Counted from the stretch's first letter, positions 18,005-27,388 are shown. The stretch is 64,000 nucleotides of DNA from Oceanidesulfovibrio marinus (GCF_013085545.1 NZ_CP039543.1:310001-374000); one strand, 5' to 3'. Notes: a model not told the origin generated them from the letters alone. Numbers and translations: made by a program.

Positions 18005-19648
18005 ATGAACACCGGCACTGTAATCAACCTCCTCGGCGGGCTTGGGCTTCTGCTGTTGGGCATGAAGCTCATGACCGACGGCCTCAGGCTCGCCGGGGGG
18101 CCTCTTCTGCGCGATCTCCTCTCCAACTGGACGCGGACGCGTCTGCGCGGGCTCCTCTCCGGCTTCGGGCTGACCTCCCTGGTGCAGTCCTCCTCGGCCG
18201 TCACAGTGGCGGCCATCGGTTTTGTCAACGCCGGGCTGATGACCATGCCCGAGGCGGTGTGGGTGGTGTACGGCTCCAACGTGGGCACCACGACCACGGC
18301 CTGGATCGTGGCGTTCCTGGGGCTGAAGATCAAGATCAAGGCGCTGGCCTTGCCGTTCATCGCCGTCGGCACGGGGCTCTGGCTATCGGGAACCGTTTCG
18401 CGGCGCGCCTCGCTTGGTGAAGCGCTCGCGGGCTTCGGCCTCTTTTTCCTGGGCGTGGAGGTCATGCAGTCCGCCTTCACCGGGCTGGGACCGCAGCTCG
18501 CCCTGCATTCAGGAGGAGCGCCCGGCATAGCTGGTCTGGCGCTCTTTGTCGGCATCGGCTTTGTCCTCACCCTGGCCATGCAGTCGTCCAGCGCTTCCCT
18601 GGTGCTTGTGCTCACGGCCGCGGCCGGCGGCACCATCGGTCTGGAAGCAGCGGCGGCCGCCATCATCGGCGCCAATGTGGGAACCACGTCCACCGCGGTC
18701 TTCGCCGTCATCGGCGCCACGCCCAGTGCAAAGCGTCTGGCCGTTATCCATGTTGTTTTCAAAGTCATCACCGGCATCATCGCGTTCCTCATTCTCGGGC
18801 CGATGCTCGCCGTCATCGTGTGGGGGCGCAAGGTTGTGGGCTTTGCCGGGGAGCCGGCCGCCATTCTCGCTTTGTACCACACCTGCTTCAACGTCCTGGG
18901 CGTGATGGTGCTGTGGCCGCTGACGCGGCCACTCACGCGATTCGTCTCCAAGCGTTTCAAGACGGCGGAGGAGGATGAGTCGGCCCCCAAGTATCTGGAC
19001 GACACCGTGGTCCGCACGCCAGCGCTGGCGGTCAACGCCCTGGTGCTGGAGCTGGGCCGCATCGCCGGCATTGCCCGTCGGATGGCCCTGTCCGCCATCG
19101 TCTGCTCGCTTGGACCGTGCCCCGAGAACTCTCGGGAGATGCGCGTCCTGGAATCATTGCAGTTGAAGGCCGGCAAGTTCATCGGCAAGCTCACACAGGA
19201 AGGGCTTGGCCAGGACATCGCCGATGCGCTGCCGCGCTTTTTGCGTGCGGCGCAGTATTTCCGAGTGGTGGGAGAGCTCGCCACCGAGGAAGAGCAACTG
19301 CGGGCAGGGATGCAGCCCATCCCCAAAGGGGAGGTGGCCAAGCGCATCGATGAGCTGCGCAGAAAGGCCGCCGCAGTGGTGGAGTTCGGCGATCCGGAAG
19401 AGGAAGGGTTCACGCCGGCAAAGCTGCGCGGCCTGCAGCAGGAGTTCGAAAACGACTACCAGGAAGTGAAGCAGCTTATCCTGAACGCCGGCACCGACGG
19501 TCGGCTGGCGGTCACCACCATGACGCAGCTGCTGGAGCTGAACTCGCGGATCAGGCGGCTCGTCGGGCAATCCGTCAAGGGCGCGCTCATGCTCGCCCGG
19601 CTTCGTTCGCGCCTTCCCTTTGTTCCTCCGGAAACAGCCGCGGAATAG
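18005..19648 (+). CDS. Na/Pi-cotransporter family protein with PhoU-like C-terminal domain
   Basis: This is a 547-residue membrane protein of the Na/Pi cotransporter II family (NptA/YjbB type). The two inverted Na_Pi repeats each carry the hallmark QSSSA motif, at Q61 (LVQSSSAVTVAAIG) and Q193 (AMQSSSASLVLVL). About nine membrane segments fill residues 1-320. The remaining soluble part is helical and PhoU-like, as in the bacterial members. In E. coli YjbB acts in phosphate export. Direction and exact substrate here are not known. It starts 64 bases after typA, with an inverted repeat in between. Confidence 0.88.
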   Translation: MNTGTVINLLGGLGLLLLGMKLMTDGLRLAGGPLLRDLLSNWTRTRLRGLLSGFGLTSLVQSSSAVTVAAIGFVNAGLMTMPEAVWVVYGSNVGTTTTAWIVAFLGLKIKIKALALPFIAVGTGLWLSGTVSRRASLGEALAGFGLFFLGVEVMQSAFTGLGPQLALHSGGAPGIAGLALFVGIGFVLTLAMQSSSASLVLVLTAAAGGTIGLEAAAAAIIGANVGTTSTAVFAVIGATPSAKRLAVIHVVFKVITGIIAFLILGPMLAVIVWGRKVVGFAGEPAAILALYHTCFNVLGVMVLWPLTRPLTRFVSKRFKTAEEDESAPKYLDDTVVRTPALAVNALVLELGRIAGIARRMALSAIVCSLGPCPENSREMRVLESLQLKAGKFIGKLTQEGLGQDIADALPRFLRAAQYFRVVGELATEEEQLRAGMQPIPKGEVAKRIDELRRKAAAVVEFGDPEEEGFTPAKLRGLQQEFENDYQEVKQLILNAGTDGRLAVTTMTQLLELNSRIRRLVGQSVKGALMLARLRSRLPFVPPETAAE

Positions 19649-19765
19649 CGGTTCCGGCCTTCTGTCAAACAGACGGATACGGTATACTGCACGCCACGGC
19701 TCTCCGGCTGCGGCGCATGCGCTCGTGCGTGCCCGGCACCGGGAAGGATAATCGAAGGAGGCGCC

Positions 19766-19960
19766 ATGGAGCCCGATTACACGGATACCGTGTTCATCAG
19801 GGATGAGGAATGTCCATACGATCCCGAGAACAACATCGCCAAGATCCTCTGCGATTCCTGCTCTGAATCCAATGAGGTGGAGTGCTACATCGAAGCCGGC
19901 GAGCCCGTGTTCCAGGGATTTGTTTGCGTCAAGTGCGGCGCCTGGAACGCTCCGGAGTAG
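19766..19960 (+). CDS. Small zinc-ribbon-like protein, 64 residues
   Basis: The gene is short but well supported: a strong AAGGAGG site lies 6 bases before ATG 19766. The 64-residue product is acidic and has two CxxC pairs, C29/C32 (CDSC) and C54/C57 (CVKC), which would form a zinc ribbon, plus extra cysteines at 16 and 40. No other domain is recognised. It lies 117 bases after the Na/Pi transporter, and a TATACT at about 19681 in that gap could be a -10 element. The function is unknown; a protein- or RNA-binding accessory role is only a guess. Confidence 0.75.
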   Translation: MEPDYTDTVFIRDEECPYDPENNIAKILCDSCSESNEVECYIEAGEPVFQGFVCVKCGAWNAPE

Positions 19961-20024
19961 ACCGCCGTGCTCGTAGGCCGGAGCAGCCGCCGGGGAATCT
20001 GGCCGCTCCAACGTGTCAATTGTC

Positions 20025-21341
20025 TCAGCCCAGCATCATGAAGTAGAGGAATCCGAAGCCGAGAACCAGCATGCACGGTACCACGAGCAGCCGCCACGCC
20101 TTGGCGAGGTCGGCCCCGAAGTACTGGCATGTGAGGATGAAGCAGAGGTGGATCGGGGAGACGAGCACGCCCGACATGCCGGAGAACATACCCAGCGCCA
20201 CATAGCGCATGGTCTGGTCCTGCATGCCCAGGGTGTCGAGCATGCCCAGGAACAGCGGGAACGATGCGCCCACGAAAGCGACGTTGATGCCGGCCACTGC
20301 CCCGACAAAAAAGGGCATGAAGACTGTGGTGAAAATCAGGGCGGCGGAGCCGCTGGCGACCTTTGCGATTTCCTCCACGGCGTGGGTCTGGGTCAGAGTC
20401 TCCTTGAAGATGAAGATGGCGGCGATGACCAGGAGCATGCTGCCGAGGCGCTTGGAAAAAAGCAGCGGCAGCATGAAACCGATCGATTTACCGTTCTGGA
20501 TGAGGCTGCAGACCACTGCGGCCACCAGCGCGGCGATGACGCCCCATTCGTAGGGCATGCCCGGGAAGAGGACGGCAATCATGCCTTCCAGGCCAAGCGC
20601 GCCGCCGATGCCGATGAGGATGGGAAGCCCCTCGTAGAGGGCCCGGCGCAAGGATGGGGCAGGCGGGGCCGACGACAGGCTCAGCTCCTTGAGTGAGGCT
20701 GTGATCGATTCCTTGACGGCGGCGCGACGCGTTTTGGGAACACGGCGCAGGTAGAAGAACCAGCCAAGCACCAGGGCCAGGATGGGCGACGGGCTGAGGA
20801 AAAGCGCGATCTCCACCAGGGGCACGTTGGCGAGGCTGGATGCCAGGATGACGCCCGGATAAAGCGGCCAGGCGAGCTCCCAGACGTGGCGGAACCAGTA
20901 ATTGATGACACTCAGCAACGGCGCGTCGAGGTCCATGGGGTCGGCCACTCGTTTGACCAAGGGTGCGGAAAAGACCGCGCCACCCGGCATGGGGAGCAGG
21001 CCGATGAGTGCGGGAAAAAAGGCGAGAGCGATACGCGGGCGATGGAGATAGCCGACCAGCGACTCCATGAGGCGCTCGGCCTGCGCCGTTTTTTCGAGCA
21101 CGTCGGACAGGAGCATGATGGCCCCGACGATGCCGGCGAGAAACAGGGTCTGTTCGTACATCAGCCCTTGTCCGGCCGCCTGCAGCCAGAACAACGGGCC
21201 GTGGCCGAAAGCCAGAACGAGTATGAAGCTGCCGATAATAATGGAGATAGCGAGATTGATACGAAGTCGAATGCAGACAAGCATGGCTGCAAAGGCGGCG
21301 ATGACTTTGGCCAACGGGATAAGGGAGGCGAACGTTAACAT
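20025..21341 (-). CDS. DUF401-type integral membrane permease
   Basis: This 438-residue, strongly hydrophobic protein has about ten to twelve membrane segments and resembles the DUF401 family of uncharacterised permeases, which are distantly similar to ion and organic-anion transporters. The motif LLPMPGGAVFSAPLV in the middle and the GMFSGMSGVLVSPIHLC region near the C-terminus are conserved-looking re-entrant loops. The start is placed at MLTFASLIPLAKV (21341) because the upstream in-frame extension is not membrane-like. Divergent from the 154-residue hypothetical gene at 21665. The substrate is unknown. Confidence 0.75.
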   Translation of the reverse strand: MLTFASLIPLAKVIAAFAAMLVCIRLRINLAISIIIGSFILVLAFGHGPLFWLQAAGQGLMYEQTLFLAGIVGAIMLLSDVLEKTAQAERLMESLVGYLHRPRIALAFFPALIGLLPMPGGAVFSAPLVKRVADPMDLDAPLLSVINYWFRHVWELAWPLYPGVILASSLANVPLVEIALFLSPSPILALVLGWFFYLRRVPKTRRAAVKESITASLKELSLSSAPPAPSLRRALYEGLPILIGIGGALGLEGMIAVLFPGMPYEWGVIAALVAAVVCSLIQNGKSIGFMLPLLFSKRLGSMLLVIAAIFIFKETLTQTHAVEEIAKVASGSAALIFTTVFMPFFVGAVAGINVAFVGASFPLFLGMLDTLGMQDQTMRYVALGMFSGMSGVLVSPIHLCFILTCQYFGADLAKAWRLLVVPCMLVLGFGFLYFMMLG

Positions 21342-21664
21342 GGTGGAGTGGGTTTGTAGGGTTGTGAAAAAGAGTTCCCTACACTCTGTTTTCACGATCG
21401 GCAATGCATGAAGATGGCCACGAGGCCACATAAGTCACTTGGCCAACAGTGCAACTGCACTCCGAGATCGGGAATGACCAATCCCGACTCACTTTGTTTG
21501 CATATGATATTGCAGATTTTTTGTTCGAAAACACGGCCGCTGCGTGTCGGCCAGCGGCCTTGATGCGTAGCCGGGCTTTTGATAGGGCAGAAGACCGTTT
21601 CGAGCCGTTTGCGTTCCAACTTTCGGTGCCGCATCCATCTGTCCTTTTTCCTTTCGAGGTCCAT
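21342..21664. promoter_or_regulatory. Divergent intergenic region with stacked dyads
   Basis: This 323-base non-coding stretch separates the minus-strand permease from a plus-strand hypothetical gene. It contains a row of inverted repeats: TGGCC/GGCCA at 21413-21427, the exact dyad AGTGCA-AC-TGCACT at 21448-21461 and TCGGGA/TCCCGA at 21468-21487. AT-rich sequence follows at 21490-21525. Promoters for both genes probably lie here; none could be assigned with confidence. Confidence 0.45.
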
Positions 21665-22129
21665 ATGCCTTTGTCTCAACAAATGATTCGGGAACACATG
21701 AAAGCCGTTGTCATGGAGCGTCTTTCGCGTGACGCGGGCCGCCGCGAGGAAGCACTGAACGAGTATTTCGCCGTAGCCATGCCGGACATGGAAGAAGCTC
21801 AGACAAAGCAGCTCGCGTCCATGATTCCCGTGGTGCTTCCGGCTCTGTACGAGAAGTGGGTCGGCATGTTCCTGGACAAGATCACTGAAACGGTGCCGGC
21901 CGAGCAGCTCGAACTGTTGTGCGATGGCAGCGACGAAAGCAGTGCCTCCATTGTGCTGGTCTACATCATGTTCCTCGAATCCGAGCGCATGGAAAAGCAG
22001 ATCGCGCAGGACCTGGCCGAGTATGGCAAGGCGCACAGCAATGATCCGGACCTGGGCAGCGTGGCCGCGGACTACATCCGCGCAAAGATGACGCAGCTGG
22101 GCGGTCAGATCAAAAAGCAGAACGAGTAG
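21665..22129 (+). CDS. Hypothetical protein, 154 residues
   Basis: ATG at 21665 is chosen because GAGGT lies 4 bases before it and the upstream in-frame part (72 codons) runs through a dyad-rich promoter region and looks non-coding. The product starts MPLSQQMIREHMKAVVMERL, is mostly alpha-helical, mildly acidic, with no signal peptide or membrane segment, and ends in a Lys/Gln/Glu-rich tail. No known domain was recognised. It stands alone between its own promoter region and a terminator-like hairpin at 22204, so it is probably a single-gene transcript. Confidence 0.7.
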   Translation: MPLSQQMIREHMKAVVMERLSRDAGRREEALNEYFAVAMPDMEEAQTKQLASMIPVVLPALYEKWVGMFLDKITETVPAEQLELLCDGSDESSASIVLVYIMFLESERMEKQIAQDLAEYGKAHSNDPDLGSVAADYIRAKMTQLGGQIKKQNE

Positions 22130-22203
22130 CTTCGTTTTCAGCGCGTCTTCCAATCAGGCAGCGTTTTCAGCAGAATCCTTCCTCCCATATTCATCCGCGC
22201 AGG

Positions 22204-22240
22204 AACAGGCTACCTCGCATTGGCGCAGGGCCTGTTTTTT
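22204..22240 (+). terminator. Probable intrinsic terminator after the 154-residue gene
   Basis: AACAGGC (22204-22210) pairs with GCCTGTT (22230-22236) over a 19-base loop and leads straight into a run of six T residues. The long loop makes it weaker than the rplQ terminator. Confidence 0.6.
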
Positions 22241-22317
22241 CTGGCGAACTCCTGGCACCTCTTAGCGCATCCCCGCCTACGTGGGTTCGCCATGCCAAAG
22301 AGACAAGGCAGTAAACT

Positions 22318-22482
22318 CTAGTTCAGATCGTCGATGTCGAGCTTGCGGCCGCACACCGGGCAGGTGAAGCGCTTGTGGCCCGAGTACTTGACGACGCTCC
22401 AGAATGTGGGTGACCAGCGGTTCTCGCGCTTGGAAAACTGAACATGGATGCGGTGGCCGCAGAGGCAGTAACGATCGATCAT
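22318..22482 (-). CDS. Mini zinc-ribbon protein, 54 residues
   Basis: This gene is too short for usual length cut-offs. ATG (22482, minus strand) has a perfect GGAGGA site 8 bases upstream, and the 54-residue product reads MIDRYCLCGHRIHV at the start and FTCPVCGRKLDIDDLN at the end. C6/C8 and C41/C44 would bind zinc; the first pair is CxC rather than the usual CxxC. Between them lies a basic, tryptophan-containing stretch. The function is unknown. It lies downstream of the repressor gene on the same strand, across a 188-base gap containing a long inverted repeat. Confidence 0.72.
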   Translation of the reverse strand: MIDRYCLCGHRIHVQFSKRENRWSPTFWSVVKYSGHKRFTCPVCGRKLDIDDLN

Positions 22483-22571
22483 GGCGTGTTCCTCCATATA
22501 CCTGAACGGGTATGTTTATTTTTATAAACACATTACGCAAAAAAATATTTCAGGCTCCGCAACGTCCGCCG

Positions 22572-22634
22572 CGCCGGCCCGGCGTACTACTTTCCGGGGG
22601 TGCATTGCATCCCGTATGGTCCGCCGGGCCGGCG
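22572..22634. repeat. 13-bp perfect inverted repeat, GC-rich
   Basis: CGCCGGCCCGGCG (22572-22584) and its exact complement CGCCGGGCCGGCG (22622-22634) are 37 bases apart. Each arm is itself nearly self-complementary. It lies between the repressor stop (22671) and the mini zinc-ribbon start (22482). On the minus-strand transcript a T-rich run comes about 20 bases after the structure, so it could reduce read-through, but it is not a canonical terminator. Confidence 0.6.
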
Positions 22635-22670
22635 TTTGGGCGTATACAGAGCAACTCCCCCCAGTAAACA

Positions 22671-23330
22671 TCAGCGGTACTCCCTGCTGAGCCAGATCAC
22701 CTTTCCGATGACACGCACCGTTTCCAGCTCTTCGCCGCGCAGCACGATTGGCGAATAGTCAGGGTTGTCGGAGAGCAGGGCCAGGCCGCCAGGCCGCTTC
22801 TCCAGGCGTTTGACCATGACAGTATCCTCCACCCCCACGGCGTATATGCCGCCGGCGAGGATGTCGCGCTGGGACTGATCAATAAGAACGGTGTCCCCTT
22901 CGTGAATCTCCGGTTCCATGGAGTTGCCCATGACGTCCATGAGAACCATGGAGTCCGGGCTGCCTTTGCGGTGAATCCACGGGCTCAGGAAGGGTTGTGT
23001 CTCGACGGTCTGGCCCTCGACCTCGAACGATCCGCCGCCGGCGCAGAGGCGGGCGCGGACCTTGGGAATCTGGAGGCAATCGACGTCAAACGACTCGGCG
23101 GCCGGCGCGCCGGGGTTCTGCGGGCCTTCGCCGCTTTCCAGCCAGCGGGCGGAGTAGCCGTAGTCCCTGGCCAGCGCGTGGAGCCACTTTTGCGGGATGG
23201 CGTTACGTTGCTTGGCCTGGGTGATGGCCGAGCGATTAACGCCAAGGATGCGGGCGAGATCGTTTTGCGTCTCGACCCCCGTGGCTTCGGCGACGCGCCG
23301 GAAAAAAGCGTCGAAGCTGGTGGCTGTCAT
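22671..23330 (-). CDS. CI/LexA-like repressor with S24 self-cleaving peptidase domain
   Basis: The 219-residue protein has an N-terminal phage-CI-type helix-turn-helix (about residues 5-65, TQNDLARILGVNRSAITQA) and a C-terminal S24 peptidase domain. The catalytic serine is S137 (MGNSMEPEI), the lysine is K174 (VMVKRLE), and a plausible self-cleavage site is A97-G98 (LCAGGG). Such repressors bind operators as dimers and self-cleave when RecA filaments form. No phage genes lie around it, so it looks like a domesticated or free-standing stress regulator. A candidate operator lies just upstream. Confidence 0.88.
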   Translation of the reverse strand: MTATSFDAFFRRVAEATGVETQNDLARILGVNRSAITQAKQRNAIPQKWLHALARDYGYSARWLESGEGPQNPGAPAAESFDVDCLQIPKVRARLCAGGGSFEVEGQTVETQPFLSPWIHRKGSPDSMVLMDVMGNSMEPEIHEGDTVLIDQSQRDILAGGIYAVGVEDTVMVKRLEKRPGGLALLSDNPDYSPIVLRGEELETVRVIGKVIWLSREYR

Positions 23331-23340
23331 AGAATTATTC

Positions 23341-23380
23341 CTTAACGGAAAACTTAGTGGTTGCGTTGTTGTTAAGTTTT
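23341..23380. promoter_or_regulatory. Candidate operator of the CI/LexA-like repressor
   Basis: Eleven bases upstream of the repressor start are two nested dyads: AAAACTTA (23349-23356) with TAAGTTTT (23373-23380), and CTTAAC (23341-23346) with GTTAAG (23371-23376). They form an arrangement of CTTA half-sites, as expected for a dimeric repressor acting on its own promoter. The region to 23520 is AT-rich and also holds the unseen promoter of the epimerase. Confidence 0.5.
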
Positions 23381-23519
23381 ATATACAAGGTAGACAGCGA
23401 ATGCAACAGGGAAGTTCAATTTTTTTGAATTTCAGGCGCGGGTATGTTTTATTCACTTGAAATAGCTGTTGAATTTTTTAGTTGCCAGGGGGTAGCCCCT
23501 TCCATAGTATCCCGGCGTT

Positions 23520-24581
<1,062 letters not shown>

Positions 24582-24670
24582 GGAATAGCGAACGCCTGGA
24601 CAGGAGCACGGATCAGCCGTCTGCATCCAAATGCGCGTGTCCAGAAAGTTGGACGAACCCAGGGTCGGGA

Positions 24671-24946
24671 TCAGTCCGATTCGAGTCGCACGGGGTGGAA
24701 GCGGCCCAGCTTGTCCTCGCCGGCTTCCGGGAAGAAGGCCCACGGCCGTCTGTCGCCGTAGATGCCTTTGTCCGGAAAGGCGTACTGCTCCGCATACTCC
24801 AGAGTCATGGGGGTGTCGAAGGGCGTGAACCCTTCGGTATCGCCGTTGGTCCAAACGATCTCGTCCGTCTCTATGGACGCGCCGTCCAGAAGGCTGATGG
24901 CTCGCTGCATGCGTGGCTCCATGCGCCGTGGGGTCGGGGGGATCAA
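24671..24946 (-). CDS. Hypothetical protein, 91 residues
   Basis: The frame starts at a TTG that overlaps the stop of the phosphoribosyltransferase gene (TTGA at 24943-24946); an internal ATG at 24922 (MEPRMQRAIS) would give an 83-residue product. The sequence is acidic, with aromatic residues (FTPFDTPMTLEYAEQYAFPD) and a GRFHPVRLESD end. No domain was recognised. The overlap suggests co-translation with the upstream gene. Confidence 0.5.
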   Translation of the reverse strand: MIPPTPRRMEPRMQRAISLLDGASIETDEIVWTNGDTEGFTPFDTPMTLEYAEQYAFPDKGIYGDRRPWAFFPEAGEDKLGRFHPVRLESD

Positions 24947-25668
24947 CCGTGCGCCATTGCGGTGGTGGCGTGCAGAAGGCGCACCACCTCGTCCTTGTCC
25001 AGATCATACCAGTTGCGGTACGCGCTCGCCACGGCAAAGGACCCTTCGCCGTGGAGATTGGCGCAGTAGATGCCGTCGTCGGACTCCGGGGAGACCATGG
25101 CCAGGGAGCGCCACGGCGCCGTGGGCACGGCGACGATTTTTCGACTGGCGCCGTTGTTGCGCGCGGCGGCCAGGGCTGCGAGCATGGTGAAGCCGGAGGC
25201 AAGGCCGTCGTCAACAAGGATGACCGTCTTGCCGCTCAGGTCCGGTGCCGGGCGTCCATCCCGGAAAACGCGGTTTCGTTCCTCCAGCTCATCGCGCACC
25301 GTCTGCACGCCTAGCTTCTTTGTCTCAGCGTCCAGGTCCAACCGGGCCAGCAGGGCCTCATTGTAAAAGACCTCGCCGGTCAGGGTGACGGCGCCGTAGC
25401 CAGCCTCGGTGTTGCCGGGTATCTGAATCTTGCGCACGAGCATGAGCTCCAGCGGCAGATGGAGCGTTTCCGCAACGGCAATGCCGACGGGAACGCCGCC
25501 AGAGGGAATGGCGAGGATCAGGCAGTCCGGGCAGTCCTGGAATTCCGGGGCAAGGAGCCTCGCCAGCTGCATTCCGGCGTCGTGTCTGTCCGCAAACACG
25601 CCGTGCTTGCCGCGTAGCTCCTTGACTTCGATGACCTCGCCTTCGCGACGGAGAGTGGTATTGACCAT
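24943..25668 (-). CDS. Phosphoribosyltransferase-domain protein
   Basis: The 241-residue protein has a type I phosphoribosyltransferase fold. The PRPP-binding loop is VILVDDGLASGFT (about residues 146-158), with the two acidic residues and the Gly that bind ribose phosphate, and the early LAIPSGGVPVGIAVAE loop. Members of this group are often found as stand-alone predicted phosphoribosyltransferases whose substrate is unknown. The start at MVNTTLRREGE (25668) is preferred to MCYEYG six codons upstream. It lies 70 bases after the MEMO-like gene on the same strand, so the two are probably co-transcribed. Confidence 0.8.
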   Translation of the reverse strand: MVNTTLRREGEVIEVKELRGKHGVFADRHDAGMQLARLLAPEFQDCPDCLILAIPSGGVPVGIAVAETLHLPLELMLVRKIQIPGNTEAGYGAVTLTGEVFYNEALLARLDLDAETKKLGVQTVRDELEERNRVFRDGRPAPDLSGKTVILVDDGLASGFTMLAALAAARNNGASRKIVAVPTAPWRSLAMVSPESDDGIYCANLHGEGSFAVASAYRNWYDLDKDEVVRLLHATTAMAHG

Positions 25669-25738
25669 GCCATATTCATAGCACAATTCTATCGTGCGGG
25701 AATCCCGTGAGATCGGGGAAATAAGGGGGGCGAAAAGG

Positions 25739-27025
25739 TCAGACCGCGTGCAGACGCACGGCGGCGAAGCTCACAGCGGAGCGGGTGGGCTCCTCGTGGT
25801 GCATGGCGTAGTCCAGCACCTGGCCGCGCATGGGCGGCAACGCCTCAAGCATGGTGGACATGGCCGAGAAGCCGCAGACGTTGTAGCGGTCTTGCACCCG
25901 GACGGACTCCTCCCAGAAGGCCTCGGCGCTGCCGACGGCAAGGCTCTCCAGCAGGGCGTGGTCGTGGGTTGCGGTCTCCGGCTCCAAAGCTTGGGCTGTC
26001 TGCCCATGGCCGAACTTGGGACCGATGTGGCTGAAGTCCACGCTGGCCAGCACCAATGTGCGACGGCTCTTGTCGGCGACGATATCGGACAAGGCCTCCA
26101 TGAACTTCGCGGCGTGGGCTGTGTACATTGCGCGGGAGTACTCGTTCGGATCGATATGCGCGGAGCCGCAGAGCACGGGCACGATGGCGAGTCGCTCCGG
26201 GTCGGGAAAGAGGCGCTGGAGGAACAGGGCCGGGAACTCGGCCGAATGCTCGTCGCGGTGGACCCAGTCCGAGGCCGAGACGATTGGCGGACCCAGAGCG
26301 GCCAGCCTGGACACGGCGTCGGCATCGGTGCGCAGCCTGCCCAGTGGGGTCTCGTAGTCCTTAGTCGTTACACTGTAGAGGCTGTCCGTAAGCTTGTGCC
26401 CCACGCCCAGGATCACGACGCGGTCGATGGGCCGGCGACCGGCCGCGGCGTCGCTTTCCAGGGTTTCGGCCAGGGCGGCGAAGGCGTGACCATACGCGCT
26501 ACGGCCCACGGCGATGTCGATATGCGGGGCCACGATGGCGAGCAGGGGGCCTTCCGGCGTTTCACCTGCGGGAAGGGCGGCTTTGCCGGCGGCGATGATG
26601 GCGTCCACCAGATCGGCGGCGGCGTCCGTTTCGGCCGGGTAGGATACGCCGGCGTGGGAAGGTGCGCGCACCGCCATGGCGGCGTACTCCTCCTCCATGA
26701 CGCGGCGCTTTTCGCGATAGGCGGTCGTATCGAGCAGGAAGGCGGAGTCCAGCGCAGCCAGGAGACGTTCGCACTCATCGCACGGGACGAGCACGCCGCC
26801 CTGAGACTCCGTGAGCGCCTGCTGGAACTGCGCCATGGTGATGCCCTGTTCCAGCAACTGCAGCAAGGGGATGAGCGCCGGGGCCACGGCGCTGCCCGCT
26901 TTGACGAGTTGCAGAGGGTCGCGCACAAGGATTAATTCGCGTCCCTCATGCTGGATGGGGATGAGGTCGAGGTCGAAACGCGGCCGTGGCAGGATGGCGG
27001 CATCGTAATCCATGGTCGTACTCAT
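25739..27025 (-). CDS. MEMO-family (AmmeMemoRadiSam system protein B-like) protein with N-terminal extension
   Basis: The 428-residue product has a C-terminal MEMO domain (about residues 145-428). Its motifs include PHIDIAVGRSAYGHAF, VVILGVGHKLTDS, the TPLGRLRTDADAV core and DEHSAEFPALFL, giving the histidine/aspartate set of this metal-site fold. The first 140 residues are an extra domain (PRPRFDLDLIPIQHEGR, later VLVPCDECERLL). AMMECR1 and radical-SAM partners, often found with MEMO genes, are not adjacent. The start is placed at MSTTMDYDA (27025). Its activity is unknown. Confidence 0.82.
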   Translation of the reverse strand: MSTTMDYDAAILPRPRFDLDLIPIQHEGRELILVRDPLQLVKAGSAVAPALIPLLQLLEQGITMAQFQQALTESQGGVLVPCDECERLLAALDSAFLLDTTAYREKRRVMEEEYAAMAVRAPSHAGVSYPAETDAAADLVDAIIAAGKAALPAGETPEGPLLAIVAPHIDIAVGRSAYGHAFAALAETLESDAAAGRRPIDRVVILGVGHKLTDSLYSVTTKDYETPLGRLRTDADAVSRLAALGPPIVSASDWVHRDEHSAEFPALFLQRLFPDPERLAIVPVLCGSAHIDPNEYSRAMYTAHAAKFMEALSDIVADKSRRTLVLASVDFSHIGPKFGHGQTAQALEPETATHDHALLESLAVGSAEAFWEESVRVQDRYNVCGFSAMSTMLEALPPMRGQVLDYAMHHEEPTRSAVSFAAVRLHAV

Positions 27026-27156
27026 ACCAGCAGCGCGGCCCAAACGTCGAGTGTTCCTTGCGGAGGCAGAAGAATGGGGATAAAGGCTTGCCCATGATCC
27101 CGTGGTATGGCACAAGGCCCTTGACCGAATAATCCCTGTGAGGAGTAATTTAAGAT

Positions 27157-27354
27157 ATGGAAAGTCTCGGTACGTACTCACTGATCTACAACATACAAGA
27201 ATTTCATATCGAAATACTCCGTGATTCTGCAAATGGGACGTATGCTTATGCAGTAACGGACGAAGAAGGAACAGTCCGCTATGAAGATACAGGTCTGCCA
27301 AGTGACGCCGAAGCCAGGCTCCAGGCGGAAAACTGTGTGACACTTAACAAATAA
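27157..27354 (+). CDS. Hypothetical protein, 65 residues
   Basis: A GAGGAG site 11 bases before ATG 27157 and a terminator-like hairpin 35 bases after the TAA support this short gene. The product (MESLGTYSLIYNIQEFHIEI at the start) is acidic, without cysteines, signal peptide or membrane segments, and looks like a small alpha/beta protein. Its base composition is lower in GC than its neighbours, which may point to acquisition. No family was recognised. Confidence 0.6.
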   Translation: MESLGTYSLIYNIQEFHIEILRDSANGTYAYAVTDEEGTVRYEDTGLPSDAEARLQAENCVTLNK

Positions 27355-27388
27355 CAATAAAAAGCAGGTGTCTGTAATCCCTATCAGA

